Notes: generated by a model not told the origin, from the sequence alone. A stretch of 64,000 nucleotides of DNA from Chaenocephalus aceratus (GCA_023974075.1 CM043789.1:34364659-34428658); one strand, 5' to 3'. Positions 13,934 to 27,249 are shown, counted from the stretch's first letter. Translations and numbers: made by a program.

Positions 13934-16900
13934 CATCCTTTGTCTCTACCCCTCTCTGTTTTCATGTTCCCTGTTGAAGCCATGTTGATGAAGACATCTG
14001 CGATGATCCGAGGGTTGGACAGGGAGGTTTGCCTCCTCCTGTGATCCCTGTGTGTTCCCTCTCATCTGCCTTCGTGGAGATGTAGTGATCTCGCTATAGA
14101 CACTACTGGGACGCCAGCACCAAAGCGAGCAGTAGCATATGGAAACAGGCCCATTCATTCGCTCAGTCTCTCCAACAGGGATCACAGCGTTATTACAATG
14201 CTTTGGAATATCATGTGTAGGAAGTGAAAGGAGCTGGAACGCATCAAGGTGTTGTTTTACTAACTTTGTCTATGACGTAACATTTCTACTTAATTCACCT
14301 GGCATTAGAGAATGCTTCATTTGCCCAATTAAAAATACAATTTCGTAAAAATTGTAATGTCATCAACTGGGGACATTTGATGATAATATATATATCAGTT
14401 TAAAATATGTAACCCCATTCCCGTCAAGCAAAATGTTTGGAGTTCTTTCGAGAAAGCCATTTCTTTCTCATACTCCAGAAATCTCCGCTTTAGCACCAAT
14501 TATTACACCAAACTTCAATTATATCTATATTTTTTTACAGCGGCTTGTTCATATATCATTCATAGCCTGATATAGAGAATATGTTAATTCTAAAAACAGG
14601 TCTAAAATGTATTTTTAATGGCTTATGATGTTTTTTTCAGATGCATGTTTTGATATAGAGAGATGATCAACATCTCCTCTGTAAAAACCTTTTATTTTAT
14701 AATATCAAGAAGAATTGTGATCAACCCTGGGTTTGCACACATCTAAAAAGATGATGCCTCATTTGCATATTTAACCCTGAACTTTAAAAAAAAATTGTAA
14801 AAGATAATCGCTTGATGTAAGTAGTAATGAGTATTACCGAGCGGCTTCAGGGGGATATTTGACCATTTTGTTTACCCCATCCATCTGTACTGTTTCCCAG
14901 TTAGCACTGCAGAACAATGGAGAGTCCATACAAGCATCTTGCAGGCATGTTATTGTTGAGAGCAAGTTTTGGTGCAGCACTATATCATGTCAACAATTTA
15001 AAGTAACACAATAACGAAATGAGAGCCAGTGTCTCCATAATGTACAGCCACGTTGTTGTTCTACTAGCAGCGGCAGAAAGCACAGAATGTGCCGATTTAT
15101 AATTCATCTGGATTGTTGTTGTCTCTGTTCTTATATTTATTTTGCTCCTGTATCCTGACTGCAGCATGCCTCTCAATCCCAGCCCAAACAACGGCGGGGC
15201 CAGGCTGTCCCGTTGTCAGGAAATGCTCTTCTCATCGTCGATCTGACGCGATACAGAACGCCCGACTCTGTTTGTCTGTAAAGATGAGAAGGGATAAAGC
15301 AGAGGAGAATGCAACAAAAGGAAAGAGATTGGGATGTGTTGCTTCATAGTCCTCTTTACCCTCACACACAGACATTGATCTCTTTGCAATATGTTTCACT
15401 TGAACATCAGAAGAGAGGTTTGTAGTCTGGTCACATGACAGGATGAAGAGCTACAGGGAGGCAAAGAGGCCAAATGCTCTCTGAGATGTGAAGACGTTAC
15501 ACCTGATGGAAATCCAAGCTTCCATCAGCTCTCCAGCCCTCTTCAACTCTGTAGAAACTGACCCCAATGTCAGTGACATCCCACTGCATTCTGGGTATTA
15601 CAAATGGAATCGCTGCTGTTTGCATACGGTGCAAATGACATAGGTGCTGCTTTTGACAAATGTCCAATAAAAGTATAAGAAATTCAACAATATAGAGAGA
15701 GTGGCCGTTAAAGGTGCAGTAAATAAGTGAATGACAGAAGTTTGAAGACAGATTGATTATTATAACTGATTGTTGAACTGATAAACTATAATAATAACAT
15801 TAAAAAAACATGTAGACATCAATAATCTTATTCCAAAAATAAAGTGTGTTGTTTTAAAATGGGCTATTCTACAAAATATTACATTTGAAGTACATTCATT
15901 ACATTACAATTACTATTGCTTCTTTTTACTCAAGTTACAGATGTTCATACTTATTCTCCGCAGGTTAGAGAAATATATTTGTGACGGTGCTCGCATGTGG
16001 TACATTGGGTACATTTAGTAAAGTCTCCAAAACAGTATACTATGCAACAATAACTGCTTCTGTAGCTCTGTCCGCTGAGTGGCTTGTTGGCTGGGCCCTG
16101 AGCGCATAGCATTTGACTGACTGACCTGAATCCTCTCCTGATGAACACATCTTGTGTTTCCTCCTCGCACAAGCAATCCCCGTTCCATTAGTCACATCAC
16201 GGCAGTGTGCCGTGGTAATGGCTGTGGAAGGGTGTTCGCTGCCCTTTTTCTACAGATGTAAAATACTTTTGTGCCTCAAGAGGTTGTGAAAGTCAATACA
16301 ATGAAATGTTTACATGTACGGTAGGAGCTTTGATGGAAACACAGGGGGTACTCCACCATGGGAGCGTAGTGCTTCTGGGAATTAATGTAAAATCAATACT
16401 TTTAAAATAGGTTGTCCTCTTTCTGACCACTGGTAAAATCTATTACATGCCTGTTAAATGTTTCTAGATGTTCAACTTATCTCGCCACTGAGGGGTGTTT
16501 TCCTCCCCCTGTGTACGAGAGCCCAGTTTCCCAAAAGCATCTCAGGATTATAACCATATGTGTTCAGCTAATGTTTCCATTGGCATGTTTCCATCCCACG
16601 ATGCTGAGATATTTTGGAAAGCAGGGCCAGGTCGAGTGCCAGCGGTTCATTTGACAGCGTTTGGTTACACTTAGACCCTGTGATATTGCTCCTGCCGAGA
16701 ATTTCAACATCTGCAGCTGCTGTCTTTTTAGATACTCACTTTCATATAAAGAACCGTTAGAATTGACCAGAAAGCAGACAAAGAACTCCCTAATTCAAAT
16801 GGGACGGGAAGAAATGGCGCTCCTTCAGCTGCAGGATGTAAAAGAGAGCAAGTTTTCACAATAGTAGGAGAGGAATATTATGAAGGCAGCCTTCTTTGCT

Positions 16901-16952
16901 TCCCTGGGAGTGCTTTCTCACTGTGATAATGAAATGACCTGGCCTGCACTGC

Positions 16953-16956
<4 letters not shown>

Positions 16957-17021
<65 letters not shown>
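16957..17021 (+). repeat. (CT)n microsatellite
   Basis: About 32 CT units, the only long CT run in the window. In sense RNA it is a perfect polypyrimidine tract of the PTBP-binding type, far from any annotated exon. Confidence 0.97.
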
Positions 17022-17024
<3 letters not shown>

Positions 17025-17098
17025 AACACATCTGCCAGACGAGGGGTGAAAATGAGAAAATCTACCTCCCTCTCCCGAGTTCCGTTAAAGCATTACTT

Positions 17099-17494
17099 TC
17101 AATATTCTTCTTCACAGAACGATGATGGGAGTGTGTCCCTGCGAGTGTGAAGATTGCTGCGGCTGCATGTATTAGGTGGAGTGTGTGGTTTTTCAGATGC
17201 TGGCTCCAGTCTTGAGCAACTTGTAATAAACTGTATTTGAAGTGCATCTGACCATAACAAGGCGCGATACAGAAATTCAGTGGGTAGAAATCCCATAGAG
17301 TTGTCGCCGTAACCGTGTTTTTGTAACTTCATTTCTGTGGCTTCGCACGCAGCCAAATCAATACAGTAAGCAGCGAAACTCAGATCAAGGACTTCAATTT
17401 TGTCCCGTTTCAAGGTAGAATCTAATATAGCGAAGTACAGTCCCCCACTGTTCTCAGCGAATCGTTTAGGCCTCGCTATAGACATCGAGGCCAT
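17099..17494 (-). CDS. Unrecognised 131-aa open frame, possibly a decayed coding or repeat fragment
   Basis: The frame starts MASMSIARPKRFAENSGG and runs without a stop for 131 codons antisense to celf4. Unlike most long frames here it is not low-complexity: it has a balanced amino-acid composition, regular hydrophobic spacing and mixed codon use. I recognise no domain. No acceptable flanking exon was found, although a GTGAGT motif lies just upstream on the same strand. It may be a transposon-gene fragment, an old retrocopy, or chance. I do not assign a function. Confidence 0.25.
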   Translation of the reverse strand: MASMSIARPKRFAENSGGLYFAILDSTLKRDKIEVLDLSFAAYCIDLAACEATEMKLQKHGYGDNSMGFLPTEFLYRALLWSDALQIQFITSCSRLEPASEKPHTPPNTCSRSNLHTRRDTLPSSFCEEEY

Positions 17495-17800
17495 ACTACA
17501 GTGATTCAGAAGAATGACTCACCAGTTTGGTACAGCACGGGCTGCATGCAGACCATGTATTCCCTCAGCTTCTAGTTTAGCAGGGCATCTATGGCAGCAC
17601 TGAGGCAGAGCACTGTCATTGAGTTACATAATCAACAAAGGAGTGTGTAGCAGCACGACGTGTGTGTGTGGGAGTGCGTGTGCCCGTGCATTCGTGAAGC
17701 CGCAGTTTCTTTTTGAGCTGTCGATCATGTGGTACGCCAAGGCCACTCCAACACGAGGCTGCTGAGGTGGACTTTCAGCGACAATGGAGCTTAAGCCTGT

Positions 17801-17909
<109 letters not shown>

Positions 17910-18054
17910 CTGCGTGCGTTTTTGCAGAGGCATATGCGAGGATGAATAGGCTTGAGAAGAAAAGGGCTCACTACATGCGAGGTATTAGGTGTGCATGCTG
18001 AGAGATGAGCCAATTTACCGAACATGCTGCCTCACAAGGATGCATTTACATATT

Positions 18055-18213
<159 letters not shown>

Positions 18214-20412
18214 CGCTCTCTTTATTTGTCTCCCTGGTTGTCGTTTCTATGCACGCTTGGATGCCATGACCTATTTGTGAGTTTTTGCACCTTGCTAAGC
18301 GTGTGTGTAGTATACACCTTAATGTCCAGTCCTGTAAGACCCACCCACTTTCTGCATGTGAGTGTGATGCACACAAAAAATCTACACGTCTGCATCTATT
18401 TCTGTTAGCGTAGATTTCCTTTCCCGTACTGCACTAAGCTGAAGAGAGCTCCATGTATGGTCTGAGTTTGCATTGCTTCTGCTGCTCAATGATGCCATCT
18501 GGCTTTTGGCTTGACTACCACCACATACATCCTAGGGGAGCGATCCGTGCAAGTCAGCGTCTGGTTTTAAACAAACTGTTTTGGGGATCAGTTGTCCAGT
18601 GGGCTGGTGCTAACTCACCCCCATTATGAGCCAGGATCGATAAAACTGACCCTTGAGCCAGTTTATGGGCTCTGGATAATGGAAACCCACCTGAGAGAGA
18701 AGCCCATGAAAACTCCACTCAGCTTTCAGTTACAAAGGAAAATAATGGTTTAACCACTTAACATTATTTTGTACTGTGTCTAAAAACGTGTGAGAGGACG
18801 TTCCCGCAGCTCAATGACAAATGAAGAGACGCGGGGGGGAATGATTACGGGGGTCGTCTGGGTCGGAGAAATGGGAGGGAATTGTCATTTTTATTGTTTT
18901 GGCACGACATTGGAGGACCTTTTATGTTTGTCATATCCACTTTTTACACTTGACTTTAGCCCTTCTTTAACAGTTACATCAATAAGATTACTGTCATGTG
19001 TGCCATGGATTTTAAAGGTGCGTTGTGTCCAGTTGGGCTGCTGATATATCCATACAGGATAAGCATACATAGTGTCTAGATGTGTATCTTTCTAATGTGG
19101 CAAGTGTTGTATAAAGGCTGCATTACAGTCAATTCATTCATTTTCTAGTCAGGCTGATTAACGGACAAAGGGACGGTGTCAATAACATTAAATTACCCTG
19201 GGTTTAATTGGTTTTTCAGTTTCTGTCTGAATTAAAGAGAGACTTCAATAGAAATATTATTAACTCTGGCGAGGTTCTTCATTTACTTAAAAGTAGAACA
19301 TAAAATAAGTTGGAAAAAGATTCCATAAATCTCAGTGCAGAGTGAAGACATATAACCTCGGAGGGTCAGTGGTGTCACACCGTGGGTTAAAACCGCTGCT
19401 TGCATATAAACCTGTGGAGGTGGAACACAATTAGGTCAGATTGAGGCCAGACCATTTGTATGGGTCACAGTAAAAGCGCTCATATGTATGCAGGCTTATA
19501 GGACCCATGGGAGCACTGGGCCGACCTTGTCCCACACTCTGATCTATGTCCTCATCTCCCCCAGCTTCCTTTTTTATCACCATTTCTTTCCCTTTCAGAC
19601 CTCCCCCTACTTTTTCTCTTTCTTTAACCGTTTTTCATTAGTTCCTCTTCTTTCTCGCCCTGTTTGGTTTCATCCCTCCTACTTTCCTACCCAGCTTGTT
19701 TTTTATCCCATCCCTCTTTCTCTCTTTCACTTTCTTGTACTACTCATTTTAACTCCCTTTTTTCCCATCGCCCAATTCCTTTATCCCCACTCGTCCTTAT
19801 TCCATATCAACAGCCAGTCTGATAAATAATGCATCACCGCACATTAAAGACATTAGCAGGGTTCTCTCTTGGCTGTCAAAGAGAGGGAGGAGACGAGGGA
19901 GAGGAAGGAATGGGTAACTCCGTTTTAAATAAGTTGCTATGGAGAATGATGTGATTTAATAGCAGCTGCAGAAAAGCGCCGGGAAAGGGTGAAGGTCCGA
20001 GCGTTAATTGGTGTTTGCGCCTGACCCGTGTCCTCTCGCTCAAGGTTTTCGCCTTTGGTGAATCATCTGAAAGCCCCGGGATTCATTACGATGATGACTG
20101 TATCAGCAAAGTCTGAGGGAAAGATTTAATGACATTTAGCAAAACACTGATGCTGCATCACACAGAACCTTGACCTTTCCCTCCGCCCCTTTCATCCTCA
20201 GCTTTCTCCCTTCCTCTCTCCTCTCCTCCCCTTTTCCTCCCCCTCCATCCTTCTATCCTCCTGGCAGCGTGGCGATTGGCATTATTAAAAATTGATTGGC
20301 GGCGAGCGTTTAGCAGGGTGGTGAGGCGGAGAGGGAAGGTTTGACAGGCAGGAGTGAAATGAAAGGAGGCCCTCGGCGGACACAATGTGGAAAGGTCTCA
20401 CTGGGGGACAGA

Positions 20413-20414
<2 letters not shown>

Positions 20415-20473
<59 letters not shown>

Positions 20474-20581
20474 ACGTGCGTGTGTGTGTTGTACAAGCAT
20501 GTGTGTGAGTCTTAGAGAGGGTTGTGCAGAAACATGTAGTAGTAAAGCTTACATCCTATGTTTAATCTGTGTGTAGAGGTT

Positions 20582-20631
<50 letters not shown>

Positions 20632-20798
20632 GTGCGTGCGTGTGCGTGTTTGTACAAGCATGTGTGTGAGTCTTAGAGAGGGTTGTGCAGAAACATGTAG
20701 TAGTGAAGCTTACATCCTATGTTTAATCTGTGTGTAGAGGTTGATTTTGCTGTGTGTGTGTGTGGTGTGTGGTGTGCGTGCGCTTGTGTGTGTGCGCT

Positions 20799-20849
<51 letters not shown>

Positions 20850-20851
20850 TG
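20415..20851 (+). repeat. (GT)n cluster containing a ~161-bp tandem duplication
   Basis: Three GT tracts (20415-20472, 20585-20648, 20753-20851) are separated by two nearly identical ~95-bp unique segments. The segment beginning GTACAAGCATGTGTGTGAG at about 20490 recurs at about 20651, with essentially one substitution in AGTAGTAAAG versus AGTAGTGAAG. This is a recent tandem duplication with a period of about 161 bp, probably from unequal exchange between GT tracts. Confidence 0.92.
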
Positions 20852-21239
20852 CATCCACCTCCATGTATCTGAATAGTCCACACAGACCACCACCTGACTG
20901 CACACGGCATCCAGAAGCATCCCTAGAGAGCCTTCACAGTCACTCTGCTGACCCGGAGTAACCTCTCCACCATCCCTCTTTCTATCGTTCCTTCATCCCT
21001 CTGCCTATCCCCCTTTCCAACCCTTCTCTCTCCTTTCATCTCACATCAAATAATACTTCAACCCATATTCCCAACCAGCTATTCCCCCAATGGCTATAAG
21101 TGCTTCAGCTTTGGAGATTTTCAATACACTTTACCCACAATTTGGCTGAGTGAAAACTTGTTTTGGGGGGAGGGGGTAAACCACGCGCGATGCCATGAGT
21201 ACATAATGCTAATTCTCTCTTTTTCTCTCTCTGTCACAG

Positions 21240-21288
21240 ATGAACAGACCAATCCAGGTGAAGCCAGCAGACAGCGAGAGTCGAGGAG
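21240..21288 (+). CDS. celf4: celf4 exon 3 (end of RRM1)
   Basis: A 49-bp exon with a pyrimidine-rich acceptor ending TGTCACAG and donor GAG|GTAATG. In phase 0 it reads MNRPIQVKPADSESRG plus one base. That is the last beta strand of RRM1 and the start of the inter-RRM linker, highly conserved across CELF3 to CELF6. The 49-bp length matches the CELF exon as I recall it. No earlier exon is in the window. The sequence is clean, with no indels. Confidence 0.93.
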
Positions 21289-22818
21289 GTAATGTCTCCC
21301 CTTCTTTCTATCCTTTGTCCTTTTCCTGTATTCCTTCCCTGTTTTCAGCCCTACAGACATGCTGCCCCCGCATATCAGCCTCACTATTATCCCTCCCCTG
21401 AGACAGCAGGGCCGGACCCTCCAACATTTTAAAACACTTCATGAAAACAGTGCTCCTTTCTTAGAGTATCATCATATCTACGATGCATGCGCGATGCACT
21501 TACAGACACGGAAACATGCGAGTCATGTCACGCTCGAGGGAAACAGGTCACTTCTTTCTGTCAGACACTTTTAATAACGCTGTCTGAGTCTATTTGACTC
21601 GTGTCACAAGCTCCTATCAGCCAAATGAAGTGCAGATTTAATTGACAGATCCGCGTGAATGGAAGTGGATGTCTTGTAATCTGTGTGTCTGTACTGTATT
21701 GACAGCTAAGACGGCTTAAAGCGCATTTCCCAAGTCTAGACATGTAGTGACCCGCTGCTGACATCAATCAATGGACTATTCAAGGGAAGATTGATGCAGT
21801 TTGATCGGTTTTGGCTGGAGCCTTTCAAACTTTGCAGTTGTTCATATAATTGGCACCAGGCGATTCTTCAGTCGTAAGAAAGACGGAGGGAGGAAAGAGT
21901 GGAAAGAAAGAGGAAATAGAGCATGCAAGGAGTTGAAGGTTGATAAGCAGAGAGAGAAAGGACTGAGAGAGAGGTGTTGGCCTGTAAAGGAAAAAAAGGA
22001 AGGAAAGGAAGAAAGATTGTGTGACATCCTCTTCCATTTAGTTTGGTGGTGCTGTGAGTATGATTGATGGAGCAGGAGGGAACAGAGGCGGGCATCGAGC
22101 CTGAGGAAGCAAAGTGAGGCCAATGCAGGCCGGCTATACCTCTGTCTGTATGTGGGTCTGTCTTCTCTGTGTGTACGTCCTCAGCCCACCTCTCCTCCCT
22201 CGTCTGTTCTGCACAGTTTTGTCAAGATTATTTCGTTTCATTTCTCCTCTATCCCTTGGATGTTTTCTCAGGCATGAAGGCAAAGCTCATCGTACTGTCA
22301 GGGTGTTATATTTTAATTGCAATGGTAGAAACACTAAGATCCTCAGTCAGTGGTACCAGTAAAACAAAAAGGGAAAAGTGCTCCATTTCCTACTGAGTAA
22401 AAGTATAGGAGTATCAAACGTTTAGGTACTTGTTCTGCAGAAAGTTGCCTATTATAGATGGTGTTAATGTGGTATCAGTGCAGTATGTTACTGTGTAGCT
22501 GGTGGAGTTGGGGATCATTTGTGGTATAAAGTTCATTATTGGAGCATGAGTTCGTGTTTTGGACATTTTATCTGGACTTTTATGAAATGAACAGATATAG
22601 AGTTTAGTTGTATGAGAAGATGTAAGACAATACCCTCAAATTGTACCTTAGTTACTTTCCTTCAATGGGAATCGATAGTTTTAGGGATGAATGCTGCTTT
22701 ATGAGGGCTGTGAGCAAAATAAATATTTAAATAAGTTCGTAATAAACTTTATAATGTTAGAAATACTTCTGCCTACTAATATTTAATCAGAGGGAAATAA
22801 GAGAGTCAAGGACTTATA

Positions 22819-22838
22819 CTGTGTGTGTGTGTGTGTGT

Positions 22839-22877
<39 letters not shown>

Positions 22878-22964
22878 TGTGTGTGTGGTTGGTGTTGTGT
22901 GTGGTGTGGTGTGTGTGTGTTGTGTGTGTGTGTGTTGTGTGTGGGTGTGTGTGTGTGTGTGTTG
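22819..22964 (+). repeat. Imperfect (GT)n / GTTGTG repeat
   Basis: GT runs are broken by GGTG and GTTG units. The degenerate structure suggests an older tract than the pure ones upstream. Confidence 0.95.
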
Positions 22965-23047
22965 TACACTAAAGAAAGATGTAAGGTTTATTGGTGCCTC
23001 TTCCCTGGGGAACTGTAGGCTCTATCCACCAGAGGTGTGTGTACGTC

Positions 23048-23282
23048 AAGGTGTGTGTGTGTGTGTGTGTGTGTGTGGTGTGGTGTGTGTGTGTGTGTGC
23101 TGTGTGTTGTGTGTGTGTGTGTGTGTGTGGTGTGTTGTGTGTGTGTGTTGTGTTGTGTGTGTTGTGGTGTGTGGTGTGTGTGCATGTGTGTGGTGTGCAT
23201 GCGTGTGTGTGTGTGTGTGTGTGTGTGGTGTGGTGTGGGTGTGTGTGTGGGTGTGTGTGGTGGGGTGTGTGTGGTGTGTGTG
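23048..23282 (+). repeat. Imperfect (GT)n / GTTG / GTGG repeat
   Basis: About 235 bp of GT with many GGTG and GTTG interruptions. It is followed about 140 bp later by a CA tract, so this RNA could form a long intronic hairpin. Confidence 0.95.
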
Positions 23283-23424
23283 TCCTCCACCCTGGATGTG
23301 CGCTACACTCTTGTCTGTCCACCCCCCCCCCACAGTGCAAGGCCGGAGCGCAGATTAGTCTTGTTGCTCTGCAAGGACACCCTGTCAGGCAGCGGCAGTG
23401 GGGAACGGACCCTTAGCATGCATG

Positions 23425-23469
23425 CACACACACACACACACACCACACACACACACACACACAACACAC
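23425..23469 (+). repeat. (CA)n microsatellite
   Basis: A CA tract with a CCAC interruption, opposite in orientation to the two GT clusters just upstream. Confidence 0.95.
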
Positions 23470-24892
23470 ATAGACAACCGCACCTTTACACACGTTCATT
23501 TGTGCATTCAGAGGCACTTGCACCGAGGCTCATTAATTTCCCAACATATACATCCATTCCACAAGTTCCCGATTCTGTGCAACGTAAAACCAGACGGCCT
23601 AGCACACCGACACATCTGCTACTGTTGTGCGCTAACACACTTTCACCGTCTGCCTCACAACCCACTCAAACACTCATTCAGTGACTCAATCATGCTGTCA
23701 TGGTGAATAATGAACCCGTGCTGGACCTCAGTCTGGCCACATTAGATCAAAAATAAATTACATTTATGTCTAATTATATCATCCGGTGATTCTTTATGAC
23801 AGTCTAAAAGTTGTTTGAAAAGTGGAAATTAGTTATTGGATTGAGGCAGTTTTTCTTCCACTTTTCACAAAATGTTCTCAAATGCCAACTTTATCTTCAG
23901 GAAAGAAGAGGACAGCAGTTGCCATGTGCAAAAGAGTGGTTGCTATGATATGTGTCTAAAAAGAGAAACGCAGAAAGTGTTAAATTGGTGCTCAGTGGCT
24001 TTATAGCATGAACATAATGACATATTTCCAGTTACATAACGTGTCCCTTTACAGAAAGTGGGCATTTATTTGTATATGTTTTCCAGTATCCATGTTGGGG
24101 GAAAGTGTGTAACCCCACAATCCTGTAATTGTCTGCTGGATTCAACTAACCTTTGACTTATTACTTGTTATTTCTGTTGGAGTATATTTATTTTTATCTA
24201 ATTTATTTCTCCGTGAAACTTGCGGCCTCATTATTGTGCAGCAGGCATCCTGTCTGCGATGCATATTTAATAATAATAACAATCACATGTAAACAGAGCC
24301 CCGCGGACAGACTTGCTGTGGAACTTAACTTAGACTTCCATTTTAATCATGTTCTGACCTGAGGACAGGCACACCGGCGCGTCTGCCTGTCTCATAACTG
24401 TGACAGGCACAATTCCTCGCAGGTTGTACTTGATGTACTGAAATTGGCCGATTAGCCTGATAAGAGAAACCCAGGGATTGTCTGACAAGCCATTGTTAGC
24501 CTCGATGTATTTGTCATATCAGACAGAAACATCAGGTCAAAAGTCACAGAGATGTTGTCTCTCTTTATGCCATGTACTGATAGATATGTGAACATAAAAT
24601 GTGATGGAAGAAAAATTGAAGACTGGATTTACCATTCCCTTTTTTTTGCAGGATTGAGTTCACATATAATATCTAAGATAAACTAGAGATAATAGTTTAT
24701 TCTTCTATCGCTTTTAAATATAATACAGTAGCACAGCTCTATGCGATGGTGTTAAGATTTCACTAAGATTGCTTTTAACACTGCTTGTCTTGGACATTTT
24801 TACCAACTTAAATGGCCTTCTTTAAATGGTCTTCTTATTGGCTTATTGGCTTCAGCTGATATTTAAATGCATTTATCTTAACTATCCCCCTT

Positions 24893-25350
24893 ATTTAAAG
24901 CAGTATGTTGTACCCTACTCACCAATTCATCAAGTTAGACATTCTGTTTAGATTTATTTCTCTGTCCCCTCTGCAAAAAACATGTATTGGCAGAAGAGCG
25001 TTCATGTTTAAAGCCCCAACTGACTGGAATACTTTACCTGCTGCTATTAGATCTCTAGCACCATTGGGTTATTTAAACATGCATTGTTATCTCACTTTCA
25101 ACCGGTCTGTACTTGTTATAACTGATATTGATGAAACTGATTTGCTCGACTGTCTCAAATTGTAATGATTGTGTGCATTGCTGAATTTCACTTAACAGAC
25201 TGTATGTGGTTTTCTTGTGTGTCATGTTTTGCATTTTGTGCTTTTTGTTTTGTATGTATGTCTGTAAGTTGTTGCTATTGTCGGGACCCCCTTGAAAACG
25301 AGATGCTGCATCTCGAGGGGTTCATCCCAATCAATACATTTCTATATACA
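24893..25350 (+). mobile_element. LINE 3' fragment (L2/CR1/Rex1-like)
   Basis: The translated stretch includes FKAPTDWNTLPAAIRSL, a typical C-terminal segment of reverse transcriptases of the L2/CR1/Rex1 group. It is followed by the hairpin-like 3' sequence CTTGAAAACGAGATGCTGCA and its partner ending TCTCGAGGGG. The element is heavily 5' truncated and keeps no catalytic motif. Its 3' end differs from the LINE family at 29.4 and 54.7 kb, so it is a separate family. Confidence 0.7.
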
Positions 25351-26218
25351 TGACATTATTACAAGCCAAACATTCTGATGTTATGGAGCAAGATACCACG
25401 GATAAAGAAATGGAATAATTGGATAACTTCAACATTCACCCGACCTAACCATTAGAAATATAAGCAGTTGTTTTTTATATATATATAATAATAAAGACAC
25501 AATAACAAAATGAAAATAGAAGTTCTAAAACAAGTCGATGAGGCAGTGCTGTATGGCGTGAGCGAGCATCTTGTTGTTATTATCAGACGTTGAAATGCAG
25601 CACCATGACCATCTGGGACCAGGACTCACGCTGAGGGCACGGCGCCAAGCGTGTTCCCACAGGACAGAAAAAAAGATTTTCTTGTATTGATTTAATCTAA
25701 CACTACACATTTGTAATGGAAATAGAGAGGAAAATAGGTCCAAACTCAAAAACCAGCTTTACTAGGAAATACATGTTTTACAAGGACACTTTTGCTGCTT
25801 TTACTTTTTAAAATTCTACATGTTGTTTACGTGACATAATTATCAGCATCTGTCACTGACTTGTTTGAGCATTTTAATTGTCATTTTATGGTTATTGCAC
25901 TGCTGATGTTTTCCAAATGGAGATGAACACCTCCGTGTGACCATGAACCCTTAGCATACTCATCAAGAAAATGAAATTTAAGCAAAGCTTCAAGCCAATG
26001 GCGTCATTTAAACACAAGTGAGATCTAAAGATGTGAGAAGAGATGGGTGGATAACATGTGTTACTTTGGAAATCAGATACAGTCTCTTTTATGACATTTT
26101 GCATGCAGGTACAGTAAGGATGAAAAAAGCTGCTATTTCAGTGAACATGGCGTGCCTTTATGTAGAATGTCAAAAGGCATCTCTGATCCTGATCGTGACC
26201 TATTCCTTTTCCTATTAG

Positions 26219-26344
26219 AACAGAAAGCTCTTGTTGGCATGCTCAACAAGCAGCAGTCAGAAGATGACGTGCGGCGCCTTTTCGAGTCCTTCGGCAGCAT
26301 CGAGGAATGCACCATCCTCAGAGGTCCCGACGGAAACAGCAAAG
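26219..26344 (+). CDS. celf4: celf4 exon 4 (RRM2, first half)
   Basis: A 126-bp exon with acceptor CCTATTAG and donor AAAG|GTGAGT. In the phase left by exon 3 it reads [13 protein letters not shown]..., then through [18 protein letters not shown] to GPDGNSK. The family normally reads DRKLFVGML here, so RNP2 has lost its phenylalanine and the exon is one codon short. The simplest explanation is two nearby deletions, 2 bases near 26219 and one T near 26232, that together restore the frame. The aromatic residue in RNP2 normally stacks on RNA, so if this is genuine RRM2 binding should be weaker. Sequence error is equally possible. Confidence 0.9.
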
Positions 26345-27249
26345 GTGAGTTTTATGACTTTGAGCCAGCAGAATTTTTTTCACAGGCTACTGCACAGAAA
26401 TGATTTGGCCTTTCAAAGTTGGTGACTTTGCAAAGTTCTCCTTAAACACACCATGTTGAGTGATGTCAAAGCCGGCACATTTCACAATCACCCGAGGTGC
26501 GGTTACATAAGGAAACTGTAGTTTCTGTGTACATTTCCAACAGCAAATGCCATTTGAAGGCTTTGCCCACAGGGATAAGAGACACCAACTCTTCACGGAT
26601 GAACCCCATTAACCTTACATGGCTCTAATGAAGAAAGAAAAGCTTAGCCAACGGCCTTACTAACCACCAGGCTTCATGTCATGCCTAAAGAAATGTCCTT
26701 TCGATATTTTGTCAGAGTGTAACAAGTTCAATGCATGAAGTTCATCAGCGGGCTTAGCAACCAATCAATGGGATCCGATGATAACTAAGCCTGATGATTA
26801 CAGTGGGCTTGATCATTCTGATTCGTCCGTGAAGCTCCATTAACAAGGCCTCATCCGCCAGCTTACTCTGCTAAGTGGGCTTTAGCTCAATAATTACTGG
26901 GAGGTTGATCATTCAAATTCATCAACGGGGCTTGTCAATAGTAAGCGACACCAGAACGCTGTGGCATTTTAAGCCCCATCCGAGGATCACAAAGTTGTTA
27001 ATGGTGTCAGAGTGGGATGTTTTGCCCACTTATTGAGCGTGGATCTCAGCAAAGAGGGCTTTGTTTACTGAATGTTAGATGCTGTAGTGGGAAACTTTTC
27101 CAAGGTGAACAATGATCTCAGGAAATGTGTGTCTTTTGTCTTGTCACCGTTAATGTTCTGCGGTGATACTGTATGAGCAAACTCTCCTATTTTGTTCACA
27201 CTTTGTTGTTTCCCTTTACTAATGTTCTCCCTTCTCACTCTCTCTTTAG
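26345..27249 (+). other. celf4: celf4 intron 4
   Basis: A 905-bp intron with canonical GTGAGT and TTTAG ends and no recognised repeat. Confidence 0.9.

Larger units (their letters stand above)
21289..26218 (+). other. celf4: celf4 intron 3
   Basis: The intron carries large imperfect (GT)n clusters (22819-22964, 23048-23282), a (CA)n tract (23425-23469) and an L2/CR1-like LINE 3' fragment (about 24893-25350). The rest (21289-22818, 23470-24890, 25351-26200) shows no recognisable feature. Confidence 0.85.

Noticed and set aside
26152..26403. 83-aa frame starting upstream of celf4 exon 4 as an independent small gene
   Set aside because: It is exon 4 plus intronic read-through on both sides.
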